From Rhodococcus sp. H36-A4 (GTDB taxonomy: Bacteria; Actinomycetota; Actinomycetes; Mycobacteriales; Mycobacteriaceae), in assembly GCF_027158005.1 (NCBI RefSeq), contig NZ_JAPVLQ010000003.1, forward strand, positions 248,001 through 312,000: 64,000 bases of DNA, read 5' to 3'. The notes below the pieces were generated by a model. That model was not told the DNA's origin. It saw nothing but the letters and a program-made list of their open reading frames with translations, and did no database searches. Numbering within the stretch: position 1 is the first letter of the stretch; each line of letters opens with the position of its first letter. Shown piece by piece: positions 16,570 through 25,652 of the stretch. Both the position numbers and the translations under genes were made by a program.

Positions 16570-19500
16570 TGGCTCGTTCCAAGAATCGGGCTCCGATCGA
16601 TGTCGGTTCAGCTCGAATCGATCCGATCGAACTGGCGACCGCTCTCGGTCAGAAGCATCCACCGACCCCCGAACAAGCCGCTGTCATTGCATCTGCGTTC
16701 GGACCGACGCTCGTGGTCGCCGGAGCCGGCGCCGGTAAGACCGAAACGATGGCGGCCCGAGTGGTGTGGATGGTTGCCAACGGCTTCGTGGACCCGGACA
16801 GCGTTCTCGGGCTCACCTTCACCAGAAAGGCTGCGCAGCAACTGACGTCGAGGATCCGGGCTCGCTTGGCGCGTCTCGCGGGATCGGATGTCGTGCGGGC
16901 ACTCGACCCCAGTCTGCAGCTGCGTGACCGCATCGTGAGCGGAGAACCAGAGGTCAGCACCTACCACTCGTACGCCGGACGATTGTTGACCGAGCACGGA
17001 CTCCTGTTGCCGATCGAGCCTTCTGCCACGTTGCTCTCGGAAACCGAACTGTGGCAACTCGCCCACCGTGTCGTCAGCACCTGGGACGGAGACCTCGATA
17101 CCGACCGCAACCCGACCTCGATCACCGAGACCGTGCTGGCGCTGTCGGGGCAACTCGCCGAGCATCTTGTCGATCCCGATGATCTGCGACAGGCACACAC
17201 AGATCTGGACAAGCTGGTGCACACTCTCGCGCCAGGTGCTGGGCAGCGCGGCGGACCCACGAAAGAACTTCTCGACATTCTCGATGCGCAACATAAGCGA
17301 GTTGCGCTGTTGCCCCTCGTGAGCCGCCTCGCCGAGACACTTCGACGTGAGGGGGCACTCGACTTCGGGAGTCAGATGTCCATGGCTGCACGAGTCGCTG
17401 CCGAGCATCCTGAGGTAGGCCGTTCCGAGCGAGAACGATTCCGGCTGGTGCTGCTCGACGAATACCAAGACACCGGGCACGCTCAACGAGTGTTGCTGTC
17501 TTCACTGTTCGGAGGAGGTTCCGATTCCACCCTTGCCTTGACAGCAGTGGGAGATCCGATGCAGTCGATCTACGGTTGGCGTGGAGCTTCGGCGGCCAAC
17601 CTTCCGCGTTTCGCGACGGATTTTCCGTTGGCGGGAGGTGCACCTGCCCCGCGGCTCGAGCTGTCGACCAGTTGGCGCAACCCACCGGAGGCACTCGAGC
17701 TGGCCAACCTCGTCACGGCGCCGCTCCGGCAAACAGGAGTCAGTGTGCCGACACTTCGCGCACGTCCAGGGGCCACCCCTGGTGATGTTCGATTGACGGT
17801 CACCGACACCGTGCTCAGTGAACGTGAGTGGGTGGGCGACCGGATAGCAGGGGAGTATCGGTCCGCAGCCGAGAACGGACGTACACCCCCCACCGCTGCA
17901 GTGCTGGTGCGGCGCAACGTAGACGCCGAACCGATTGCCGAGGTTCTGCGTGAACGAGGCCTTCCGGTAGAGGTCGTGGGGCTCGGCGGCCTGCTCCACA
18001 TCCCCGAAGTCGCCGATGTGATCGCGATGCTCAGAGTAGTGGCCGATCCGTTGGCAGGTAGCGCAGCAATGCGGATTCTCACCGGGTCCCGCTGGCAAAT
18101 CGGTGCCGCAGACCTTCGTGCGCTTTCTCGCCGGGCCAGAGAACTGGGCATAAGGTCCGGCTATGGAGCAGTGGGACGCGTCGAGGATGCCGCCGAACTG
18201 GACGCTGCGCTCGGGAGCTCGTTGCCCGGCGAGCACTCCGAAGATGCGGGTCTGGCGGACGCAATCGCCGATCCAGGCCCAGCAGAGCACTATTCGGAGG
18301 TGGGCCGGCGCCGTATCACTTCACTCGCAGCAGAACTGCACACGTTGCGTGAGCGCATCGGTCAGCCGTTGACCGAGCTCGTCGCAGACATCGAACGACT
18401 AATGGGAATCGGGACCGAGGCTCAGGCACGTACACCGTTCACAACTGGTGGAGACGTCGGCCGGGAACATCTCGACGAGTTCGCCGGTGTCGTTTCCGAG
18501 TACGCAGACAATCCCAAGGCAACGATCACAGGGTTCCTTTCGTTCCTCGCGGCCGCGGAAACAGTCGAGAACGGTTTGGCCCCCGGTGAGGTCGAGGTGT
18601 CACCGCATCGAGTGCAGGTGCTCACGGTGCACTCGGCGAAGGGTCTTGAATGGGAAGTCGTTGCTGTCCCTCATGTCTCGAAGGGCGTGTTCCCGTCGTC
18701 GACTGCATCGTCGACCTGGCTCGGCGCGATGGCCGAGCTACCGCCTGTGCTCCGGGGAGACAGAGCGCTCGATGCGGAGGGTTCCGAAGGCGTGCCCGTG
18801 TTGGATCTGAGCGAGCTGTACACCAGGAAGGATCTCCAAGAAGCTGTCGGTCGGCACAAGGACGCGCTGGCCCGTCGCCGTCTCGCCGAGGATCGCCGAT
18901 TGTTCTACGTTGCGCTTACCCGAACGGAGCGTGCGCTGTTCGTTTCCGGCCACCAGTGGGACGAGAGCAGTTCCAAGCCTCGCGGTCCGTCCCCGTTCTT
19001 GGACGAGCTGAAGAAGTTCGTCGACGAGTCCGCCGCCACAGGATCTGAGCCGGTTGCGGTGATCGACGGATGGGCCCCAGCACCGGAAAGCGGTACCGCC
19101 AATCCGCTGAGCGCAGAACCGTATTCAGCGATCTGGCCACGCGACCCACTCGGTGCGCGTCGGCCTGCCGTGGAGAACGGTGCGCGCTCGGTGATCGCGG
19201 CGCTCTCGGCACGTACGCCACCCCGGGAGGCGGACCTCGAGAGCGCCGCAGATCCTGAGAATTGGGCAGCCGATGTAAATGCACTTCTGGCTGAGCGTGA
19301 GGAACGCTTTCATCCGACGGTGACCGTTGCGTTGCCCGAGAATCTCTCGGTCAGCCAATTGGTCGACCTCGCCGCGGATCCCGATGCTTTGGCCGAACGG
19401 CTCCGGCGACCGTTACCGTTCCCACCGAACCCGCTCGCGCGGCGCGGGACAGCATTTCATGCGTGGATCGAACGGCGGTTCGGGGCAACGCGTTTACTCG

Positions 19501-19970
19501 ATCTGGACGAACTTCCCGGCTCTGCGGACAACGGCGCGGCGGCCGACATCGATCTGGAGACTCTGCAGCACGCGTTTCTCGAGTCCACTTGGGCGCTCCG
19601 AAGCCCGATCGAAGTCGAGGTTCCCTTCGAAACGTCGGTCGCGGGAACAGTGTTGCGCGGTCGGATCGACGCGGTGTTCGCTGATTCAGACGGAGGCTGG
19701 ACTGTTATCGATTGGAAGACCGGTAAGGAACCGACAGCCACCGAGGAGAAGTCGGTGGTCATGCAGTTGGCGGCCTATCGAATCGCCTGGGCCGAATTGA
19801 TGTCCGCCGCGCGCCCCGAATCGGACCCTGTCCCGCTCGACAAGGTTCGGGCGGCATTCCACTACGTGCGCAGCGGCCGTACTGTCGCGCCGAGCGACCT
19901 GCCGGACGCGCGAGCGCTCGCCACGCTCATAGACGGAACCGCGCACGTGGATTTGGGCAGTGAGGCATAG
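16566..19970 (+). CDS. adnB: AdnB subunit of the AdnAB helicase-nuclease
   Basis: A 1134-residue partner of AdnA. The UvrD-family motor has a canonical Walker A (GAGAGKTETM, about 54), TYHSYAGRLL, motif II LLDEYQDTGHAQ (about 297), GDPMQSIYGWRGA (motif III) and VLTVHSAKGLEWE (motif V). The C-terminal nuclease has GRIDAVF and VIDWKTGKE (about 1047) followed by QLAAYR; it lacks the Fe-S cysteines found in AdnA. ATG 16566 overlaps the adnA TGA (ATGA), so the subunits are made in equal amounts. Together they resect DNA double-strand breaks in place of RecBCD or AddAB. Confidence 0.95.
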   Translation: MMARSKNRAPIDVGSARIDPIELATALGQKHPPTPEQAAVIASAFGPTLVVAGAGAGKTETMAARVVWMVANGFVDPDSVLGLTFTRKAAQQLTSRIRARLARLAGSDVVRALDPSLQLRDRIVSGEPEVSTYHSYAGRLLTEHGLLLPIEPSATLLSETELWQLAHRVVSTWDGDLDTDRNPTSITETVLALSGQLAEHLVDPDDLRQAHTDLDKLVHTLAPGAGQRGGPTKELLDILDAQHKRVALLPLVSRLAETLRREGALDFGSQMSMAARVAAEHPEVGRSERERFRLVLLDEYQDTGHAQRVLLSSLFGGGSDSTLALTAVGDPMQSIYGWRGASAANLPRFATDFPLAGGAPAPRLELSTSWRNPPEALELANLVTAPLRQTGVSVPTLRARPGATPGDVRLTVTDTVLSEREWVGDRIAGEYRSAAENGRTPPTAAVLVRRNVDAEPIAEVLRERGLPVEVVGLGGLLHIPEVADVIAMLRVVADPLAGSAAMRILTGSRWQIGAADLRALSRRARELGIRSGYGAVGRVEDAAELDAALGSSLPGEHSEDAGLADAIADPGPAEHYSEVGRRRITSLAAELHTLRERIGQPLTELVADIERLMGIGTEAQARTPFTTGGDVGREHLDEFAGVVSEYADNPKATITGFLSFLAAAETVENGLAPGEVEVSPHRVQVLTVHSAKGLEWEVVAVPHVSKGVFPSSTASSTWLGAMAELPPVLRGDRALDAEGSEGVPVLDLSELYTRKDLQEAVGRHKDALARRRLAEDRRLFYVALTRTERALFVSGHQWDESSSKPRGPSPFLDELKKFVDESAATGSEPVAVIDGWAPAPESGTANPLSAEPYSAIWPRDPLGARRPAVENGARSVIAALSARTPPREADLESAADPENWAADVNALLAEREERFHPTVTVALPENLSVSQLVDLAADPDALAERLRRPLPFPPNPLARRGTAFHAWIERRFGATRLLDLDELPGSADNGAAADIDLETLQHAFLESTWALRSPIEVEVPFETSVAGTVLRGRIDAVFADSDGGWTVIDWKTGKEPTATEEKSVVMQLAAYRIAWAELMSAARPESDPVPLDKVRAAFHYVRSGRTVAPSDLPDARALATLIDGTAHVDLGSEA

Positions 19971-19994
19971 GTTTCCGAGTCGACCTAGGATGCG

Positions 19995-20393
19995 TTACGG
20001 CGTGCCTCCAGGGCTGTTACGACGTGCCTCGAGGGCTTGGGTCACCAACGGTATTTGAAGGGGAAGCCGGGCTATCAAAGCAGCCTTGACGACGGGAGAA
20101 GTCTTCGAATTACGGACATACCGTCGTGCAAGGTCGATATTCGCGGGGAATACGGCTACGAAGAGCGCGGCGGCCAGTGCACCCCCGAGACGTCTGGTCC
20201 GTGGCACCGCAAGCGTCGCAGCGACGGCGAGTTCGGCTACGCCGGATACCTGGGTGTAGGTCCGTGCTTTGCCCGGCAATGCGGCAGGCACCTGAATGTC
20301 GAAGTACTGGGGTGTGGCGAAGTGGAGAACGCCCGCGCCGCCCAATATCACTGCGAGGCGGACTGCTGCAGCCTGGCTTTTGTGCTCGCTCAT
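19995..20393 (-). CDS. DoxX-like small membrane protein
   Basis: A 132-residue protein with about four hydrophobic helices (VRLAVILGGAGVLHFATP; GVAELAVAATLAVP; GALAAALFVAVFPANI; LPLQIPLVTQAL). The segment GVLHFATPQYFDIQVPA and the GxAELxxA pattern are those of the DoxX-like/DUF4267-type family. In mycobacteria some DoxX proteins join membrane oxidoreductase complexes, but nothing here shows that. It lies on the opposite strand to adnB and the K+ channel gene and starts 102 nt from the channel start. The translation before the ATG at 20393 is not conserved-looking, so that start is used. Confidence 0.7.
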   Translation of the reverse strand: MSEHKSQAAAVRLAVILGGAGVLHFATPQYFDIQVPAALPGKARTYTQVSGVAELAVAATLAVPRTRRLGGALAAALFVAVFPANIDLARRYVRNSKTSPVVKAALIARLPLQIPLVTQALEARRNSPGGTP

Positions 20394-20494
20394 GGGTATA
20401 CCGTGCCACATGGGTATCGGTGAAACTCTCGGCAGCGGTACTACGGAGCGCTCGAACAGGGTTACGCTGCCAGCCGTGGATGATATCGACATAG

Positions 20495-21571
20495 GTGGCC
20501 GACGTGGCAGGTAGGTTACGAGCGCGTTTGACCGCCGGGGACACGTTAACCGACAGACCCGACTTTGCACTCGTGGGTGTGCTCCGGGTGCCCGAGCTAC
20601 AGAGCAGCCCATGGCGGGCGATCTATCGACGAATTCTCGTCGCGCTCGGTGCGTTGCTCTTGGCAGCGTTGATCGTGTATTTCGATCGCGACGGATATCA
20701 AGACGCGCAGGGCGACGAACTTTCGTTCCTGGACTCTCTCTATTACGCAACCGTCTCGCTCTCCACGACCGGCTACGGCGATATCACCCCGATCACGCCT
20801 TCGGCTCGATTGGTGAACATTCTCGTCATCACCCCGCTCCGAATCTTCTTCCTCATCTTGTTGGTCGGCACGACACTCGCAGTACTCACCGAGCGCTCCC
20901 GACAGGCATTCAAAATTCAGCGTTGGAGGCACAAAGTGCGCAATCACACCGTGGTCATCGGCTTCGGAACCAAGGGCCGCACGGCTGTGGACGCCATGCT
21001 GGGTGACGGTGTTCCTGCGTCGGAGATCGTGGTCGTCGATACCGATCCAGCTGTGCTGGAATCTGCGTCGAGCATGGGGCTGGTGACCGTGCACGGTTCG
21101 GCTACCAAGTCCGATGTTCTGCGCTTGACCGGTGCACAGCACGCAGCCGCGATCATCGTCGCCACCAACCGGGACGATACCGCGGTCCTGGTCACACTGA
21201 CCGCGCGAGAGATTGCCCCCAAAGCGAAGATAGTCGCGGCGATCAGGGAAGCCGAGAACACCCACCTGCTGCGGCAATCCGGTGCAGACTCGGTGGTCGT
21301 GTCCTCCGAGACTGCGGGCCGGCTGCTGGGAATCGCTACGACGACGCCGAACGTCGTGGAAATGATCGAGGATCTTCTGACTCCCGAGGCGGGCTTTGCC
21401 ATCGCCGAACGCGAAGTCGAACGCGACGAAGTCGGGGGTTCTCCTCGCCACCTGACCGACATAGTTCTGGGGGTTGTCCGTAGCGGCAAGCTCTTCCGTG
21501 TCGGATCGCCCGAGGTCGATGCAGTCGAGGCGACCGACCGGCTGCTCTACATTCGTCGTGTCGGAGACTGA
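20495..21571 (+). CDS. Voltage-independent K+ channel with RCK/TrkA-N domain
   Basis: A 358-residue protein with two membrane helices (about 44-63 and 106-132) flanking a pore loop whose selectivity filter is STTGYGDITP (about 90-99). It is followed by a TrkA-N (RCK) Rossmann domain (HTVVIGFGTKGRTAVDAML). The architecture is that of MthK/Kch ligand-gated channels. It is the equivalent of Rv3200c between adnB and nudC. The GTG at 20495 is used; GTG 20504 is equally possible. A role in repair or redox stress is suggested only by conserved neighbourhood. Confidence 0.9.
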   Translation: MADVAGRLRARLTAGDTLTDRPDFALVGVLRVPELQSSPWRAIYRRILVALGALLLAALIVYFDRDGYQDAQGDELSFLDSLYYATVSLSTTGYGDITPITPSARLVNILVITPLRIFFLILLVGTTLAVLTERSRQAFKIQRWRHKVRNHTVVIGFGTKGRTAVDAMLGDGVPASEIVVVDTDPAVLESASSMGLVTVHGSATKSDVLRLTGAQHAAAIIVATNRDDTAVLVTLTAREIAPKAKIVAAIREAENTHLLRQSGADSVVVSSETAGRLLGIATTTPNVVEMIEDLLTPEAGFAIAEREVERDEVGGSPRHLTDIVLGVVRSGKLFRVGSPEVDAVEATDRLLYIRRVGD

Positions 21572-21660
21572 CGACGGGATGTGGAGGAGACGAGCCTGCG
21601 CTGGCCCGGTGTAGTCGCTCCGGTCCTACGGCCGGGTCCGATGCCCTCCACGATAGTGTC

Positions 21661-22569
21661 GTGGTTGTGCCACGATTCGAACTTGCTCAACCTCCGCTTC
21701 TGTCACGGTCGCCGCTCGATCGGGCGGAGGAGTCGAGAAAAGATACCGAAGCTCTACGGGCGGGCTGGCCGACGGCGAAAGTCGTTCAGATCGATCACCG
21801 AGGTCGGCTCCGAATCGACGCAGCAGGCCTCGTCTACACACCTGCCTCCGAGGTTGCGGCCGAGCCTGCGTTGGATGCGGTATTTCTCGGAGTTCGAGAC
21901 GGCCACCATCTTTGGGCTCAGCGCGTAGGCGCTTTGAGCGGAGAGTTGGGGGATCTACGAGCAATTGGAGAACGTCTCGACGAGATCGAGTTGTCGATTC
22001 TCACCACGGCGCTCGCCATCCTCAATTGGCACGCCCGAGCCAGCTTCAGCGCCATCGACGGGGCGGCGACCACACCGTCGGCCGCAGGATGGTCGAGGAC
22101 GAGCACGTCCGATGGCCACGAGGAGTTTCCTCGCACGGACCCCGCGGTCATCTGTCTGGTTCACGACGGCGCAGACCGGGTCCTCCTAGCTCGCGCACCG
22201 ACATGGCCCGAGCGAAGGTTTTCCATTCTGGCGGGATTCGTCGAGGCGGGCGAGTCTCTGGAAACATGTGTCGTCCGCGAGATCGCCGAAGAAGTCGGCA
22301 TCACCGTGTCCGAAATCACCTACCTGGGAAGTCAGCCGTGGCCGTTTCCCCGGTCGGTGATGATCGGCTTCTCGGCAGTCGGCAACCCGGAAGTACCCCT
22401 GCAATTTCTGGACGGCGAAATTGTAGAGGCCCACTGGTTCGATCGCGAGGAAGTGCGAGCGGCTCTGAAATTGGGGGATTGGGCAGCAGAGTCCGATTCA
22501 CGGTTGCTGCTTCCCGGATCGATCTCCATCGCACGCGGAATGCTCGAGGCCTGGGCCGCTGTCGATTAG
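21661..22569 (+). CDS. nudC: NAD(+) diphosphatase, Nudix family
   Basis: A 302-residue Nudix hydrolase that cleaves NADH to NMNH and AMP and, in other bacteria, removes NAD caps from RNA. The Nudix box is GFVEAGESLETCVVREIAEEVGI in essence (G at start, REIAEEVG at end), with the NADH-specific SQPWPFPRS motif 17 residues downstream. The region that is a four-cysteine zinc ribbon in E. coli NudC (after LNWHARASF) holds no cysteines. The start is GTG 21661 or the in-frame GTG 21667. Position between the K+ channel and mrx1 matches Rv3199c. Confidence 0.9.
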   Translation: MVVPRFELAQPPLLSRSPLDRAEESRKDTEALRAGWPTAKVVQIDHRGRLRIDAAGLVYTPASEVAAEPALDAVFLGVRDGHHLWAQRVGALSGELGDLRAIGERLDEIELSILTTALAILNWHARASFSAIDGAATTPSAAGWSRTSTSDGHEEFPRTDPAVICLVHDGADRVLLARAPTWPERRFSILAGFVEAGESLETCVVREIAEEVGITVSEITYLGSQPWPFPRSVMIGFSAVGNPEVPLQFLDGEIVEAHWFDREEVRAALKLGDWAAESDSRLLLPGSISIARGMLEAWAAVD

Positions 22570-22588
22570 CGGTCCCGGCCGGGAGGCC

Positions 22589-22846
22589 TTACATCGACAA
22601 AGCGCTCTTCACTGCCGCGAGTGAGGGATTGGTTGCAGTCGTGCCGTCGGCGAACAGGACGGTGGGGACGATGTGGTTGCCTCCGTTGACACTGCCCACG
22701 AACTCGGCCGACGTCGGATCCTGCTCGATGTCTATCTCCTTGTACTCGATACCGGCTTCGTCCAGTTGAGTCTTGAGCCTGCGGCAGTAGCCACACCACG
22801 TCGTGGAGTAGACGGTGAGTGCGGCCTGATTTTCGGAAGTAGTCAC
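22589..22846 (-). CDS. mrx1: Mycoredoxin (glutaredoxin-like, CGYC active site)
   Basis: An 85-residue glutaredoxin-fold protein with active site TTWCGYCRRLK and cis-proline motif IVPTVLF. In mycothiol-producing actinobacteria Mrx1 reduces mixed disulfides between proteins and mycothiol. The GTG at 22846 is the only start consistent with the fold. Divergent from uvrD2 (starts about 100 nt apart) and convergent with nudC. This matches the Rv3198A position. Presence implies mycothiol rather than glutathione, supporting the actinobacterial assignment. Confidence 0.92.
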   Translation of the reverse strand: MTTSENQAALTVYSTTWCGYCRRLKTQLDEAGIEYKEIDIEQDPTSAEFVGSVNGGNHIVPTVLFADGTTATNPSLAAVKSALSM

Positions 22847-22945
22847 GAGAAGATTCAACACTGTCCGGTGTGCGATTGTTCCATGGCAGTAGGCGGGTAA
22901 CCGGCATCCGGAACCGCGCTCCATGAACCGTCGGTGCCTCCTGAC

Positions 22946-25075
22946 ATGATGGTCGGCATGCCAGTGGACTCGATGATCGCCGGGTTGGATCCCGAACAGT
23001 CTGCTGCCGTGTCGGCGCCACGTGGCCCCGTGTGTGTCCTGGCGGGTGCAGGAACAGGTAAGACTCGGACCATAACCAGGCGGATTGCGCACCTGGTCTC
23101 TGCCGGGCACGTCTCGGCGGGCCAGGTGCTTGCGGTGACCTTCACAGCACGCGCGGCAGGCGAGATGCGTGGCCGACTCCGCGAGTTGGGGGTCGGTGGC
23201 GAAGGTCCACCGGTGCAAGCGCGGACCTTTCACGCTGCCGCGCTCAGACAGCTCAAATACTTCTGGCCGCAAGTTGTCGGCGACACCGGTTGGCAACTGC
23301 TCGATCGTAAGTTCGCACTTGTGAGCCAGTCCGCCCATCGTGCGGGTGTATCGACGTCCACCGATTCGATCAGGGACCTGGCGGGTGAAATCGAGTGGGC
23401 CAAAGGTTCGCTCGTTGCACCCGAGGACTATCCCGCGGTAGCGGCACGTCTGCATCGAGAAGTTCCCATGGATGCGTCGAAGGTCGCCTCGGTCTACGCC
23501 GGCTACGAGGACCTGAAAACTCACGGCGGCGACGGCATGTTGCTCGATTTCGACGATCTGCTGTTGCACACCGCGGCTGCTCTCGAGGAGCACTCCGCGG
23601 TCGCCGACGAATTTCGCGAGAGATACCGGTGCTTCGTGGTGGACGAGTATCAGGACGTGACGCCGCTTCAGCAGCGAGTTCTCGACGCTTGGCTCGGAGA
23701 ACGTGACGATCTCACCGTCGTCGGAGATGCAAATCAGACAATCTATTCGTTCACCGGTGCAACCCCGCGCTACCTCCTCGACTTCTCCCGACGTTTTCCC
23801 GACGCCACAGTCGTCCGACTCGAGCGCGACTACCGGTCGACACCTGAGGTCGTGTCGTTGGCCAACCGAGTCATCGGCGCAGCGAGAGGCCGCATCGCCG
23901 GCACTCGGTTGCAGTTGATCGGGCAGCGCCCGTCAGGGCCGGAACCAGAGTTCTTCGAATACGACGACGAGCCGGCCGAGGCCGATGGAGTCGCCCGCGC
24001 TGTGAAGAGATTGATTTCGTCGGGCGTGGCACCTTCGGAGATCGCGGTGTTATATCGGATCAACGCTCAATCGGAGGTTCACGAACAGGCGTTGACGGAA
24101 ATGAAGATCCCGTACCAGGTTCGGGGCGGCGAAGGATTTTTCAACAGACCTGAAGTTCGCCAGGGTATCTCCGCTTTGAGGACAGCATCGGGTCGAGACG
24201 ATCTGCCGATGGAGTCCAAGTCTGGTAAGGGTGTGCCCTCACTCGTGCGCGCTGTTCTCGCCCCGCTCGGTCTGACCACAACGGAACCAGCAGGTGCTCA
24301 GGCGCGTGAGAAATGGGCTTCGCTCGGCGGTCTTGTTCAGGTGACCGAGGAGTTGCTGGCGCAGGATCCCGAACTGGACCTCGATCGTCTCTTGGGTGAA
24401 CTCGCAGCGCGTGCCGAGGCGCGGCATCCACCGGTTGTACAGGGCGTCACCCTTGCCTCCCTGCACGCAGCGAAGGGGCTCGAGTGGGACGCAGTGTTCC
24501 TCGTCGGACTTGCGGACGGAACGCTTCCCATCTCGCACGCGCTGGGCAATGATCCGAGTTCGAACAACGATGCTGCCATCGAAGAGGAGCGGCGACTCCT
24601 CTACGTCGGTGTCACGCGCGCGAGGGAGCATCTTCACTTGTCGTGGGCGTTGGCCCGCAACGAGGGCGGACGGAAGTCGCGTCGTCGATCTCGCTTTCTC
24701 AACGGGTTGATTCCGGAGGACTCACCCGCGTCTCGGATTGCAGTACCCGCTACCAAGAAATCCGGCCCCAAGTGTCGTCTGTGTGGAAAACCGTTGATCG
24801 GTTCCGCCGCAACGATGTTGGGTAGATGTGAAATCCATCCGTCGGATGTCGATGTCGAACTTCTCGACGCGTTGAAGTCGTGGCGACTGGACAAGTCCCG
24901 CGAGTTGAAGGTGCCCGCATACGTTGTGTTCAGTGACACGACTTTGACGGCGATCGCAGAACAGCTTCCACAGGACGATCGCGGTCTCGTCGCGATCCCC
25001 GGCATCGGCGCCAAGAAGCTCGAGCGGTTCGGTGAGGATGTGCTGACGGTGGTTCGTGATTCCTCGGCCAAGTAG
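22946..25075 (+). CDS. uvrD2: ATP-dependent DNA helicase UvrD2 with HRDC domain
   Basis: A 709-residue SF1A 3'-5' helicase. Walker A is [13 protein letters not shown] (about 35), motif [16 protein letters not shown] (about 230), motif [16 protein letters not shown] and motif [15 protein letters not shown] zinc-knuckle-like element CRLCGKPL...GRCEIH (about 609-630) and a C-terminal HRDC domain (about 640-705; [11 protein letters not shown]) are the UvrD2 hallmarks. The fourth metal ligand is His rather than the Cys reported for mycobacterial UvrD2. UvrD2 is essential in mycobacteria. Several in-frame starts exist (GTG 22934; ATG 22946, 22949, 22958), none with a clear ribosome site. Confidence 0.92.
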   Translation: MMVGMPVDSMIAGLDPEQSAAVSAPRGPVCVLAGAGTGKTRTITRRIAHLVSAGHVSAGQVLAVTFTARAAGEMRGRLRELGVGGEGPPVQARTFHAAALRQLKYFWPQVVGDTGWQLLDRKFALVSQSAHRAGVSTSTDSIRDLAGEIEWAKGSLVAPEDYPAVAARLHREVPMDASKVASVYAGYEDLKTHGGDGMLLDFDDLLLHTAAALEEHSAVADEFRERYRCFVVDEYQDVTPLQQRVLDAWLGERDDLTVVGDANQTIYSFTGATPRYLLDFSRRFPDATVVRLERDYRSTPEVVSLANRVIGAARGRIAGTRLQLIGQRPSGPEPEFFEYDDEPAEADGVARAVKRLISSGVAPSEIAVLYRINAQSEVHEQALTEMKIPYQVRGGEGFFNRPEVRQGISALRTASGRDDLPMESKSGKGVPSLVRAVLAPLGLTTTEPAGAQAREKWASLGGLVQVTEELLAQDPELDLDRLLGELAARAEARHPPVVQGVTLASLHAAKGLEWDAVFLVGLADGTLPISHALGNDPSSNNDAAIEEERRLLYVGVTRAREHLHLSWALARNEGGRKSRRRSRFLNGLIPEDSPASRIAVPATKKSGPKCRLCGKPLIGSAATMLGRCEIHPSDVDVELLDALKSWRLDKSRELKVPAYVVFSDTTLTAIAEQLPQDDRGLVAIPGIGAKKLERFGEDVLTVVRDSSAK

Positions 25076-25105
25076 GTCGGGTCGCGACCGCAGAACTGCA
25101 GGTAG

Positions 25106-25143
25106 AAAATAGCTTGTGCCATTCGAAGCGTGGGGTTTAGTCT
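25106..25143 (+). promoter_or_regulatory. Candidate WhiB7-dependent promoter of the whiB7 leader
   Basis: AAAAT (25106-25110) lies 3 nt before a -35-like TTGTGC (25114-25119). TAGTCT (25138-25143) follows after an 18-nt spacer. An AT-rich block just upstream of the -35 is the hallmark of promoters activated by WhiB7 with SigA, so this gene likely activates itself. Transcription would start near 25150. Confidence 0.6.
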
Positions 25144-25232
25144 GTTTCCACCGCCCGTGGTAGGCCGCGAGCGGGAAGAATATTGACTTGGTGAATGAAT
25201 TATCCATTGGTCGAAGAGGAGGTGGGAGAACG

Positions 25233-25490
25233 ATGACGAATCACATTGTCGTTGCTGATGACACGCACGCTGTTCAGTCCGTGCCTATGGCTTGTGTTTC
25301 TGCCTACCTCGCTGCTGCCGATGCATCCGCCGGTGCCGGTGCCACCCCGGCGGGAATCGACACGATTGCCGCGAACTGGCCAGCCCAGGCCTGGGGCGCA
25401 GCAGTACGCCCCGCAGGCGCGGCAGCATTTCATCGCCGAGCACAGAGTGTGTCCGTGAGCGAAGGTCGATATCGAGGAAAGCCTCGATAG
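25233..25490 (+). CDS. Leader open reading frame upstream of whiB7 (regulatory)
   Basis: ATG 25233 is preceded by AGGAGG (25217-25222) ten nucleotides upstream, the best ribosome site in the leader. It encodes 85 residues beginning MTNHIVVADDTHAVQS, rich in Ala, Gly and Pro, with no recognised domain. The stop codon (25488-25490) falls inside the 3' arm of a hairpin (25470-25489), 27 nt before an intrinsic terminator. This arrangement matches the regulatory upstream ORF of mycobacterial whiB7, where ribosome stalling by antibiotics allows readthrough. The peptide itself may have no function. Confidence 0.6.
   Translation: MTNHIVVADDTHAVQSVPMACVSAYLAAADASAGAGATPAGIDTIAANWPAQAWGAAVRPAGAAAFHRRAQSVSVSEGRYRGKPR
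25470..25489 (+). promoter_or_regulatory. Leader hairpin overlapping the upstream ORF stop codon
   Basis: TATCGAGG (25470-25477) and CCTCGATA (25482-25489) form a perfect 8-bp stem with a 4-nt loop. A ribosome terminating at 25488 would melt it, coupling translation to the downstream terminator. Confidence 0.6.
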
Positions 25491-25516
25491 GAACGCTTCG
25501 AGAATCGCCTTCCAAA

Positions 25517-25553
25517 GGCCACGGACCCGCTCATGCGGACCGTGGCCATTTTT
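25517..25553 (+). terminator. Intrinsic terminator (attenuator) in the whiB7 leader
   Basis: GGCCACGG (25517-25524) pairs with CCGTGGCC (25540-25547); CCGC-TCAT-GCGG forms the inner stem. ATTTTTG follows (25548-25554). It is one of the few textbook U-tract terminators in the window. It sits 100 nt before the whiB7 start, so most transcripts should stop here unless antitermination occurs. Confidence 0.8.
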
Positions 25554-25652
25554 GTTCGAGAAGACCCCCTCCTGACTCGAACGTTCGGCCCAGGGTTCGC
25601 ACAGAAGTCGCAGAACCGCACATACGCCGTACGAAAAGTAGAGGAGAATGAC

